NCBI GenBank assembly: GCA_016936395.1
Contig: JAFGXY010000043.1
Location: 118,015 to 182,014 of the forward strand
DNA from: Paracoccaceae bacterium
GTDB lineage: Bacteria; Pseudomonadota; Alphaproteobacteria; Rhodobacterales; Rhodobacteraceae
Direction: 5' to 3'
Length of the DNA stretch: 64,000 nucleotides
Made by a program: the position numbers and the translations under genes. Below, piece by piece: positions 1-7,720 of this stretch (positions are counted from its first letter, which is position 1; each line of letters begins with the position of its first letter). A model generated the notes under the pieces. The model was given only the letters and a program-made list of their open reading frames with translations. It was not told the origin of the DNA and did not search any database.

Positions 1-2529
1 GCGTCCGGGTGCCGCTGCGGCAGCGGTCACTTGCGCCAGCAAGGCCGGATCCAGTGCCACGCCGCGCTTTTCGGCGCTGGCCTTGACCGCGCTGCACAAT
101 TGCGGGGCTTGGCGCAGCAGGGCGAGAAAGCGCGCTTCCTCCAGTGTCAGCAAGGTGGTGTGGCTGATGGCCCTGACCCGTGCCCGTCGCGGACGGCGCA
201 ACAGAAGCGACAGTTGCCCGAACATCTCGCCGCGGCCCAACATTACCCGGCTTCCGGCCTGTTCCAGCTCGACCGCGCCCGAGGCGACAAACCAGACCCG
301 GTCGGGGCGGTCTTCCTTGCGCATCAGAACGTCGCCCGGTTTGGCGTAGACGGTCTTCATCTGTGCCGACAATTGTGCCAGCGACGCCGGGTCCAGATCA
401 GAAAACAGCGGAAAGCCGCGCACGATATCGGACCGCTGCAACCGCAGGTCCAGCCGGGGGCGGCGGGCAAGGGCGGCGCGCTCGGCGGCGGTCTGGTCGC
501 GCAGGGACATCCGCAGTTCCGGGCCGATCAGGCCATCGGCGGTCATCTGGTCATATTCGGCCTCTTCGCGTTGCAACACCAGACGGCGGATCAGACGGCG
601 TTCCAGCCGTTCGGCATAGCCGGGAAACTGGGTGCGCAGCCCCTCCAGCTCATGCGTGGCATCCTCGACCCGGCGCTTGATCAGGTCATGCAGCAACCCC
701 GCCACCCGGCGGCCATGGATGCGCAGGATGCGGCTTTCGACAAAGCCGGTCAGTGCTCGCAACATCTGGCGCTGTGCCACCAGCATCTCGAAGCGGTCTT
801 CGGTGATGCGTTCCAGCGGGGATTTCCGGCGAAACCGGTTGTGCAACCATTCCGCCGCCCGCATCGCCCGTCCCGGCATCAGCGCGCGGCGCGCCTGCGC
901 GCGATAGCCCGAGCGGCCTTCGGTGCGGGTGGCTTCGATCAGGCGGTCGGCATCGGCCAGCATCTGGTCGGCCAGCCGGGCGGTCATCAGGTTTTCCTGA
1001 AACGCCTCAAGGATCAGATCGCGTTCATGCCCGGCAAGCGCGACAAGGCCCAGCGTGACCCGGTCCTTGTCCAGAATATCGCGGGCGTCATCGGCGCGTT
1101 CGACCGATGCGTTCAGCCGTTCGCCAAAGCGCACCGCCTCATCGCGCACGATGGCGGGGGTCAGGTCCAACTGGCGCGTGGTCTCGGCCACGGTTTCGCG
1201 CACCTCTTGCAGCGACACCGCCACCACCTGTTCCGACAAGGCGCGGTCCAGCGGCGACAGCCGGTCCAGCCCCAGCCAGGCGATCACCGCGCGCAAGGTG
1301 GTGCCCTGCACCAGCAAGGTGAACAGCACAAAGCCGGTGGCGATGATGCCGACCTGCCGTTTGGTTTCAACAAAGATCGCCGGGTTTTCGGTGACAGCCA
1401 GCGCCAGGGCAAGAGTCACCGCGCCGCGCAAACCGCCCCACAGGATGGCGATGCGGTAGGGGGCGCTGACCTTGGGCGACAGGCGCGCGGCGGTCAGCAG
1501 CGGCAACAGGCCGTAAAGCACGATCGCCCGCGCGACAAAGGCCGCAATCACCGTGACACCGATCAGCGCCACGTCACTGGGGCGCAGGAATTGCAGGATG
1601 CGCGGCACCAAGAGCGCCGCCAGCACAAAGATCAGCCCCCCCGCCCAATAAGCGATCAGCGCCCAGGCGTCGCGCAATTGCGACAGGGCAGCCGGTGAAA
1701 TCCGACCCGGTGCCAGAAGGTTCACCGTCATCCCGGCGGCCACCACCGCCACAACGCCCGAAGCGCCGACCACCTGATCGGCAAGCAGAAAGGTGATGAA
1801 CGGCGTGGCAAAGCTGACCGAGACCTGCGCCAGCGGCCAAGGGTTCATCCAGCCCATCAGCCGCACCGCCAGACGGCTGCCAACCCAGCCCACCACGGCG
1901 CCCGCCGCAATCAGCCAGGGCAGGCGCAGCAGGGCGGCGGCAATGTCGGGCTCGGCCTCACGCGCGGCGACGGCGGTCAGGAACACCGAAAACAGTGCGA
2001 TGGCGGCGGCGTCGTTCAGCAGGCTTTCGCCCTCGACGATGCGGGCCAGCCGTTGCGGGGCAGGGGTCGCGCGAAAGATGCTGACCACGGCCGAGGGGTC
2101 GGTGGTCGAGACAATTGCCCCGATCAGCAGGCAGGCGATCAGCGGCAGGGTGGTAAAGGGGTGCAGCGCCAGACCGATGACAAAGGTTGCCACCACGACC
2201 GCGATCACCGCCAGCACCAGCACCGGCACCCAGTCGTCCAACAGCCGCCGCAGGTTCAGCGTCAGCGAGACCTGAAAGATCAGCACCGGCAGAAAGACAT
2301 AAAGAAACAGATCCGAGTTGATCGGCAGGTTCAGAATGACCTGCGCCACCGGGTTCAGCGCGTCGGTCATTTCGGTCTGCCAGAACCATGCGGCCCCGGC
2401 ACCAATGGCGATACCCACGGTGGCCAAAATCACCGTGACCGGCAGCCGCAGCCGGGCCGCAAGCGGCTCGGACAGGGCGATGACCACGAACAGGGCCGAC
2501 AGGATGGCAATCAGGGCGATAAGGTCCAT
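1..2529 (-). CDS. Na+/H+ antiporter (CPA1/NhaP type) with C-terminal cyclic-nucleotide-binding domain; 3' end off the left edge
   Basis: Hand translation of the minus strand from ATG at 2529 gives MDLIALIAILSALFVVIALSEPLAARLRLPVTVILATVGIAIG..., a multi-TM antiporter, then in the same frame a cNMP-fold segment PGDVLMRKEDRPDRVWFVASGAVELEQAGSRVMLGRGEMFGQLSLLLRRPRRARV. No stop before the edge, so absent from the ORF track. Confidence 0.85.
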   Translation of the reverse strand, partial: MDLIALIAILSALFVVIALSEPLAARLRLPVTVILATVGIAIGAGAAWFWQTEMTDALNPVAQVILNLPINSDLFLYVFLPVLIFQVSLTLNLRRLLDDWVPVLVLAVIAVVVATFVIGLALHPFTTLPLIACLLIGAIVSTTDPSAVVSIFRATPAPQRLARIVEGESLLNDAAAIALFSVFLTAVAAREAEPDIAAALLRLPWLIAAGAVVGWVGSRLAVRLMGWMNPWPLAQVSVSFATPFITFLLADQVVGASGVVAVVAAGMTVNLLAPGRISPAALSQLRDAWALIAYWAGGLIFVLAALLVPRILQFLRPSDVALIGVTVIAAFVARAIVLYGLLPLLTAARLSPKVSAPYRIAILWGGLRGAVTLALALAVTENPAIFVETKRQVGIIATGFVLFTLLVQGTTLRAVIAWLGLDRLSPLDRALSEQVVAVSLQEVRETVAETTRQLDLTPAIVRDEAVRFGERLNASVERADDARDILDKDRVTLGLVALAGHERDLILEAFQENLMTARLADQMLADADRLIEATRTEGRSGYRAQARRALMPGRAMRAAEWLHNRFRRKSPLERITEDRFEMLVAQRQMLRALTGFVESRILRIHGRRVAGLLHDLIKRRVEDATHELEGLRTQFPGYAERLERRLIRRLVLQREEAEYDQMTADGLIGPELRMSLRDQTAAERAALARRPRLDLRLQRSDIVRGFPLFSDLDPASLAQLSAQMKTVYAKPGDVLMRKEDRPDRVWFVASGAVELEQAGSRVMLGRGEMFGQLSLLLRRPRRARVRAISHTTLLTLEEARFLALLRQAPQLCSAVKASAEKRGVALDPALLAQVTAAAAAPGR

Positions 2530-2557
2530 GGGTCGATGCTAAATCCTTTGGCCGGGA

Positions 2558-2597
2558 ACAAAAAGAAAGGGCCGGTCACAAATGGCGACCGGCCCGA
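2558..2597 (-). terminator. Rho-independent terminator of gap
   Basis: Inverted repeat GGGCCGGTC/GACCGGCCC followed on the minus strand by CCCTTTCTTTTTG. Confidence 0.75.
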
Positions 2598-2620
2598 AAC
2601 ATCGCAACTTTGGCGCGTGA

Positions 2621-3622
2621 TCAGATCAGCTTGCCCATTGCCACAGCCGTGTCGGCCATCCGGTTGGAAAAGCCCCATTCGTTGTCATACCACGACAGAA
2701 CCGAACACAGCGTGCCATCCATGACCTTGGTCTGGTCCATGTGGAAGACGCTGGAATGCGGATCATGGTTGAAGTCCATCGAGACATTCTTGAACTCGGT
2801 ATAGCCAAGGATGCCCTTCAGCTTGCCATCGGCCGCCGATTTGATCGCGGCGTTGATCTCGGCCACGCTGGTTGCGCGCTTGGCGATGAACTTCAGGTCC
2901 ACCACCGAGACGTTGGGGGTGGGCACACGGATGGCAAAACCATCCAGCTTGCCCTTCAGCGCGGGCAGCACCAGACCCACGGCCTTGGCAGCCCCGGTGC
3001 TGGTCGGGATCATCGACAAGGCCGCGGCGCGGCCGCGATACAGATCCTTGTGCATGGTGTCCAAGGTCGGCTGATCGCCGGTATAGCTGTGGATCGTGGT
3101 CATCATGCCGCGTTCGATGCCGATCACCTCGTTCAGCACATAAGCCACCGGCGACAGGCAATTGGTGGTGCACGATGCGTTCGACACGATCAGGTCGTCG
3201 GCGGTCAGCGTGTCATGGTTCACGCCGAACACGATGGTCTTGTCGGCATCTTCGCCGGGGGCCGAGATCAGCACGCGCTTGGCGCCGTCTTCCAGATGCG
3301 CCCGGCATTTTTCCTTGCTGGTGAAGATGCCGGTGCATTCCATCACGATATCCACATCCGACCACGGCAGATCGGCCGGATTGCGCAGGGCGGTGACGCG
3401 AATGGGGCCACGGCCTGCGTCGATCCAGTCGTCACCGGTGGTCACTACGCCGGGAAAACGGCCATGCACGCTGTCAAAGCGCAACAGATGCGCGTTGGTT
3501 TCCACCGGGCCAAGGTCGTTGATGGCAACAACCTGAATATCCGTGCGCCCCGATTCAATGATCGCGCGCAGCACATTGCGCCCGATCCGCCCGAACCCGT
3601 TGATGGCAACCTTGACTGTCAT
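2621..3622 (-). CDS. gap: Type I glyceraldehyde-3-phosphate dehydrogenase
   Basis: [24 protein letters not shown]..., [19 protein letters not shown] active-site motif; C-term [12 protein letters not shown]. Confidence 0.97.
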   Translation of the reverse strand: MTVKVAINGFGRIGRNVLRAIIESGRTDIQVVAINDLGPVETNAHLLRFDSVHGRFPGVVTTGDDWIDAGRGPIRVTALRNPADLPWSDVDIVMECTGIFTSKEKCRAHLEDGAKRVLISAPGEDADKTIVFGVNHDTLTADDLIVSNASCTTNCLSPVAYVLNEVIGIERGMMTTIHSYTGDQPTLDTMHKDLYRGRAAALSMIPTSTGAAKAVGLVLPALKGKLDGFAIRVPTPNVSVVDLKFIAKRATSVAEINAAIKSAADGKLKGILGYTEFKNVSMDFNHDPHSSVFHMDQTKVMDGTLCSVLSWYDNEWGFSNRMADTAVAMGKLI

Positions 3623-3710
3623 GGCAAACTCCCTTGCACAGCGACTCAATGGTCGAGCTGCGCGTCAAGATGCCCGGATCGACCTGAAACGCAACGCAAG
3701 TTTGCACCGC

Positions 3711-3854
3711 TCAGCGCCAGAACGCCAACCATTCCAGCAAGAAATCAAGCTTGGTCAGCAAGAACAGCATCGCCTGCCCGCCATTGCCAAGGATATCGGC
3801 CAGGATGGCGACGACGACCACGACGCCAAGGGAGAGGGCAATCTTGTCGGTCAT
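3711..3854 (-). CDS. Small single-TM protein (47 aa)
   Basis: MTDKIALSLGVVVVVAILADILGNGGQAMLFLLTKLDFLLEWLAFWR; hydrophobic segment; upstream of gap on the same strand. Confidence 0.6.
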   Translation of the reverse strand: MTDKIALSLGVVVVVAILADILGNGGQAMLFLLTKLDFLLEWLAFWR

Positions 3855-4027
3855 GCACGTCCCCAACGCGGCGGGCTGTTTGCCCCTTGGCACAAACGGC
3901 CCATCTGGCCTGATATCGGACTCGATAAAGGATAGACGCGCCCAAGAGAAGCGGCTTGCGTCAGACGGGCTTTGCCTTTGACGATTTCACAGGCTAGATG
4001 CGGCAGATCAGGAACGGAGTGGCGTGC

Positions 4028-4993
4028 ATGAGCGGTTTGCTGGCTTTGCTGGATGACGTGGCGGCGATTGCCAAGGTGGCGGCCAGTTCGGTCGATGATA
4101 TCGCGGCGGCGGCGGCCAAGGCGGGCAGCAAGGCCGCAGGCGTGGTGATCGACGATGCCGCCGTCACGCCGAAATATGTCACCGGCTTTTCGGCCAGCCG
4201 TGAGTTGCCGATCATCTGGCGCATTGCCCTTGGGTCAGTGCGCAACAAGCTGGTGATCCTGCTGCCGGCGCTGCTGGCGCTGGATGCGTTCTTGCCGCAG
4301 GCGATCACGCCGCTGTTGATGCTGGGCGGTGCCTATCTGTGCTTTGAAGGCGCGGAAAAGGTCGCCCATGCGCTGTTTCCCCATGCCGACCCGGTGATCG
4401 AGGCGGATTTTGCCACTGGCGATGCAACGCATCTGGAAGAGGCAAAGGTCGCCGGCGCGATCAAGACGGATTTCATCCTGTCGGCCGAGATCATGACCAT
4501 CGCCCTTGCCGCCATTCCACAAGGCACCGTCTGGATCGAGGCGGTGACGCTGGCGGTGGTGGGCCTGCTGATCACGGTTGCGGTCTATGGCGCGGTGGCG
4601 CTGATCGTGAAGATGGATGACATCGGCCTGCACATGGCAGCGGGCGGCACGCGCGTCGGGCGCGCGATCGGGCGCGGGCTGGTGGTGGGGATGCCAAAGC
4701 TGCTGACGCTTTTGTCCACCGTCGGCACGCTGGCGATGCTGTGGGTGGGCGGGTCGATCGTCATTCACGGCATGGAGGAATTGGGTTTTGGCTGGCTGGG
4801 CCATCACATCCACGACCTCGCGGTGCTGGCCGGGCAGGCGGTGCCGCAGGCGCATGGCGCGGTCGAGTGGGGGGCCAAGGCGGCCATGGACGGGGTGTTC
4901 GGTCTGGCGCTCGGGATGGTCCTGATCCCGCTGGTCACCCGGATCATTGCCCCGTTGTGGGGGCTGGTTGCGGGCCGCAAGGCCGCACATTAG
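4028..4993 (+). CDS. DUF808-family inner membrane protein
   Basis: MSGLLALLDDVAAIAKVAASSVDDIAAAAAKAGSKAAGVVIDDAAVTPKYVTGF..., typical DUF808 N-terminus. Confidence 0.88.
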   Translation: MSGLLALLDDVAAIAKVAASSVDDIAAAAAKAGSKAAGVVIDDAAVTPKYVTGFSASRELPIIWRIALGSVRNKLVILLPALLALDAFLPQAITPLLMLGGAYLCFEGAEKVAHALFPHADPVIEADFATGDATHLEEAKVAGAIKTDFILSAEIMTIALAAIPQGTVWIEAVTLAVVGLLITVAVYGAVALIVKMDDIGLHMAAGGTRVGRAIGRGLVVGMPKLLTLLSTVGTLAMLWVGGSIVIHGMEELGFGWLGHHIHDLAVLAGQAVPQAHGAVEWGAKAAMDGVFGLALGMVLIPLVTRIIAPLWGLVAGRKAAH

Positions 4994-5049
4994 CCTTTGC
5001 GCGCGCCACGCCCGTGCACGCACCGGGGGCGCCCGGCGCGGATTGCAGG

Positions 5050-5484
5050 TCAGGCGACCCTCAGAATGTCTTCCAGTTCTACATTGTCGCTCATCAGATC
5101 GGCGATCGAAACCTCGTCAAGCTTGGCGTAGAACGCGTCCAGCGCGCCGTTCAGCACGCATTTCAGCCGGCAAGCGGCAAACAGCGGACAATGGTTGGCA
5201 CTGGCGGCGAAACATTCGGCAAAGGGCAGCGTGGCCTCCAATGCGCGAAACACCTCGCCCACGCGAATGGTATCGGCCGGACGACCCAGCATCAACCCAC
5301 CCGAGCGGCCGCGGATCGTCCGCAGGAAGCCCTTTTGCGCCAGCATGTGAATGACCTGCGCCAAGTGGTTCTCGCTGGCGTTGCAGGTTTCCGCAACCTC
5401 GTGCTTGCGCACGATGCGACCCGGATTTGCGGCACAGAACATCAAGGCTCGCATGGCAAGATTCGTGCGGGTGGTCAAACGCAT
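5050..5484 (-). CDS. Rrf2-family transcriptional regulator, NsrR-like
   Basis: MRLTTRTNLAMRALMFCA... HTH plus Fe-S cysteine cluster ECFAASANHCPLFAACRLKC. Confidence 0.85.
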   Translation of the reverse strand: MRLTTRTNLAMRALMFCAANPGRIVRKHEVAETCNASENHLAQVIHMLAQKGFLRTIRGRSGGLMLGRPADTIRVGEVFRALEATLPFAECFAASANHCPLFAACRLKCVLNGALDAFYAKLDEVSIADLMSDNVELEDILRVA

Positions 5485-5556
5485 GGCTGGTCCCTTGGTT
5501 AGACGTAGAATCGTAACAATCGTGCAATAAGATGTGTCACTAGGGAAAAGATGAAT

Positions 5557-5570
5557 ATGATCCAGATCAT
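5557..5570. promoter_or_regulatory. FNR/CRP-type palindrome ATGATCCAGATCAT
   Basis: Perfect palindromic half sites around CCAG, in the divergent intergenic region. Confidence 0.5.
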
Positions 5571-5639
5571 CTGGGATCAGTTCCGTTCACATTAACTTGC
5601 ATGTGAAAGGCGACTTTTTGTGCCGTTTGGGCGCTTTAC

Positions 5640-5653
5640 TTGATCCAGATCAA
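5640..5653. promoter_or_regulatory. FNR box TTGATCCAGATCAA
   Basis: Exact TTGAT-N4-ATCAA, centred about 62 bp upstream of the SQR-like ATG at 5709. Confidence 0.7.
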
Positions 5654-5708
5654 ATCGCCAGCCAAAGCATACAATCATATACCGGAATATGTGCAGGAGG
5701 AGTGCGAC

Positions 5709-7076
5709 ATGACACTTTTTTACGACCCCCGGCTTTTGGCCTCGACCCGGCGCGGATTTCTGGGTGCAGCGGCAGGTGGTCTGGCAGCGGCAGCCATGGT
5801 GCGTCCTGCGCGGGCGCAAGCCGTCGCGACCAAAGCCAAGATCGTTATCCTTGGGGCTGGGGCCGGTGGCACCGGTCTTGCCAATACGCTGGCCGGACGG
5901 CTGGACGGGGCCGAGATCACCATCGTCGATGGCCGCAAGCAGCATTTGTATCAACCGGGGTTCACGCTGATTGCGTCGGGGTTGAAGCCTGCGTCCTATT
6001 CGGTATCGCCCACCGGCGACTGGCTGCCTAAGCAGGTCAAATGGGTGGAAGAATACGCCGCCAACATCGACCCCGAAGCCCAGACCGTGACCACGACAGG
6101 CGGCACCAAGCTGGCCTATGACTATCTGGTTCTGGCCCCCGGCCTGACGCTGAACTGGGACGCGGTCGAAGGCTTTGATCTGGGAATGGTCGGCAAGGAT
6201 GGCATCGGCGCGGTCTATGCCGGCCCCGATCATGCCGCAGCGACATGGACTGCGATGGATGCCTTTACCGACAAGGGCGGTGTCGCGCTGTTCGGTCGCC
6301 CGGCGACGGAAATGAAATGCGCCGGCGCGCCGCTGAAATATACCTTCATCACCGATGATTATCTGCGCCGCAAAGGCACGCGTGATCGCTCGCAGATCAT
6401 CTATGCCGCCAACAACAAGGCGCTGTTCTCGGTCCCGGTGGTGAATGAAAAGCTGAAACTGCTGTTCCGCGACAAGGCGGTTGACGTGCGTTGGGACCAT
6501 GTCCTGAAAGGCATCGATGTCGCCACCAAGACAGCCACCTATGTGATCCCGGCCACGCAGACCATCAAGGACGGTGCGATCGTCGATACCCCGGCCCGCG
6601 AAGAAAAGATCGGCTTCGACTTCATCAACGTGATCCCGCCGATGACCGCGCCAAAGGTTGTCAGAGAGTCGGGTCTGTCCTGGGCCGACAAATGGGTGGG
6701 CGAGGGCTGGATCGAGGTTGACCAGTCGAACCTGCGCCACCTGCGCTATCCCAACATCTTCGGGGTCGGTGACATCAACGGCGTGCCCAAGGGCAAGACG
6801 GCGGCTTCGGTGAAATGGCACATTCCGGTGGTTGTCGATCACCTTGTGGCCTCAATTCAGGGCAAGGAAGGCACCGAGGTGTTCAATGGCTATACCTCTT
6901 GCCCGATGATCACCAAGATCGGCCGCGCCATGCTGATCGAGTTCGACTACAAGGACAATCTGGTGCCGTCCTTCCCCGGTGTCATCGCCCCGCTGGAGGA
7001 ATTGTGGATCAGCTGGCTGATGAAGGAAACCGCCCTCAAGCCCACGTATAACGCCATGCTGCGCGGCAAGGCATAA
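5709..7076 (+). CDS. Tat-exported sulfide:quinone oxidoreductase-like FAD flavoprotein
   Basis: Tat signal STRRGFLGAAAGGLAAAAMVRPARAQA; KIVILGAGAGGTGLANTLAGRL dinucleotide fold; KCAGAPLKYTF cysteine motif; SD AGGAGG upstream. Confidence 0.85.
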   Translation: MTLFYDPRLLASTRRGFLGAAAGGLAAAAMVRPARAQAVATKAKIVILGAGAGGTGLANTLAGRLDGAEITIVDGRKQHLYQPGFTLIASGLKPASYSVSPTGDWLPKQVKWVEEYAANIDPEAQTVTTTGGTKLAYDYLVLAPGLTLNWDAVEGFDLGMVGKDGIGAVYAGPDHAAATWTAMDAFTDKGGVALFGRPATEMKCAGAPLKYTFITDDYLRRKGTRDRSQIIYAANNKALFSVPVVNEKLKLLFRDKAVDVRWDHVLKGIDVATKTATYVIPATQTIKDGAIVDTPAREEKIGFDFINVIPPMTAPKVVRESGLSWADKWVGEGWIEVDQSNLRHLRYPNIFGVGDINGVPKGKTAASVKWHIPVVVDHLVASIQGKEGTEVFNGYTSCPMITKIGRAMLIEFDYKDNLVPSFPGVIAPLEELWISWLMKETALKPTYNAMLRGKA

Positions 7077-7087
7077 GGAGGATCACC

Positions 7088-7441
7088 ATGAAACAACTGA
7101 CACTGGAAACCCTGATTGCGGTTTGGGAAGAAATGTTCGGCAAGGGCCCGTTCTGGGCGATGGCTGGGGCGGCGATCGTGATCACGCTGGCCTATCTGTT
7201 CGTTCTGGTGCGCGATCGCAGCCTGTCGATGAAGAAGTTTCTTTACGCCCAACTGTCGATGCCCTTTGGCGCGGCGGCGGCCGTGCTGTTCGTGCAGTCG
7301 GTCACCTCATCGGGCTTTTCCGACATCGGCGGCCCGATCGACTGGGTCGTCTTGCTGGGTGTCGCGGCGGCCGGGGCGATGGGCCTTGCCATTCTGGTCT
7401 ACACCGCGGAATCCCTCTTGATGCGTAAACAAGAGGCCTGA
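7088..7441 (+). CDS. Small three-TM membrane protein (DUF5368-like)
   Basis: MKQLTLETLIAVWEEMFGKGPFWAMAGAAIVITLAYLFVLVRDRSLSMKKF...; 11 bp after the SQR-like gene. Confidence 0.75.
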   Translation: MKQLTLETLIAVWEEMFGKGPFWAMAGAAIVITLAYLFVLVRDRSLSMKKFLYAQLSMPFGAAAAVLFVQSVTSSGFSDIGGPIDWVVLLGVAAAGAMGLAILVYTAESLLMRKQEA

Positions 7442-7460
7442 TGCCACCTCTTTAGGCACG

Positions 7461-7505
7461 ACCCGCCCCCCACTGCCGTGCCGGCTGGGGGGCGTTTTAT
7501 TTTTG
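7461..7505 (+). terminator. Rho-independent terminator
   Basis: CGCCCCCCA...TGGGGGGCG followed by TTTTATTTTT. Confidence 0.75.
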
Positions 7506-7527
7506 ACCGAAAGGGCGCGCCGGCCCC

Positions 7528-7541
7528 TCAAAGCGCTTTGA
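7528..7541. promoter_or_regulatory. LacI-type operator candidate TCAAAGCGCTTTGA upstream of glgP
   Basis: Perfect 14-bp palindrome about 180 bp upstream of the glgP start. Confidence 0.5.
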
Positions 7542-7720
7542 AGGTGGTAACAAACGGAAATTGTTTTGTTTTATTCACGTGCGTTCGCCATCTGGGTGCG
7601 CTACCACTTGGGTGACGCACAAGGTGCTGCCGCAGCACCAGCCCCGTCGGTGATCAAGGGCGCGCTTGACCCTTCCCTGTATGGGTCTAGCCTGCTTGCA
7701 CGCCGTCTTGACCCAAACAT

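Noticed and set aside
31-1698. 555-aa plus-strand ORF
   Set aside because: Shadow ORF antisense to the antiporter; Gln/His/Arg-rich composition typical of the non-coding frame of high-GC DNA.
2741-3913. 390-aa plus-strand ORF
   Set aside because: Antisense to gap; no recognisable family.
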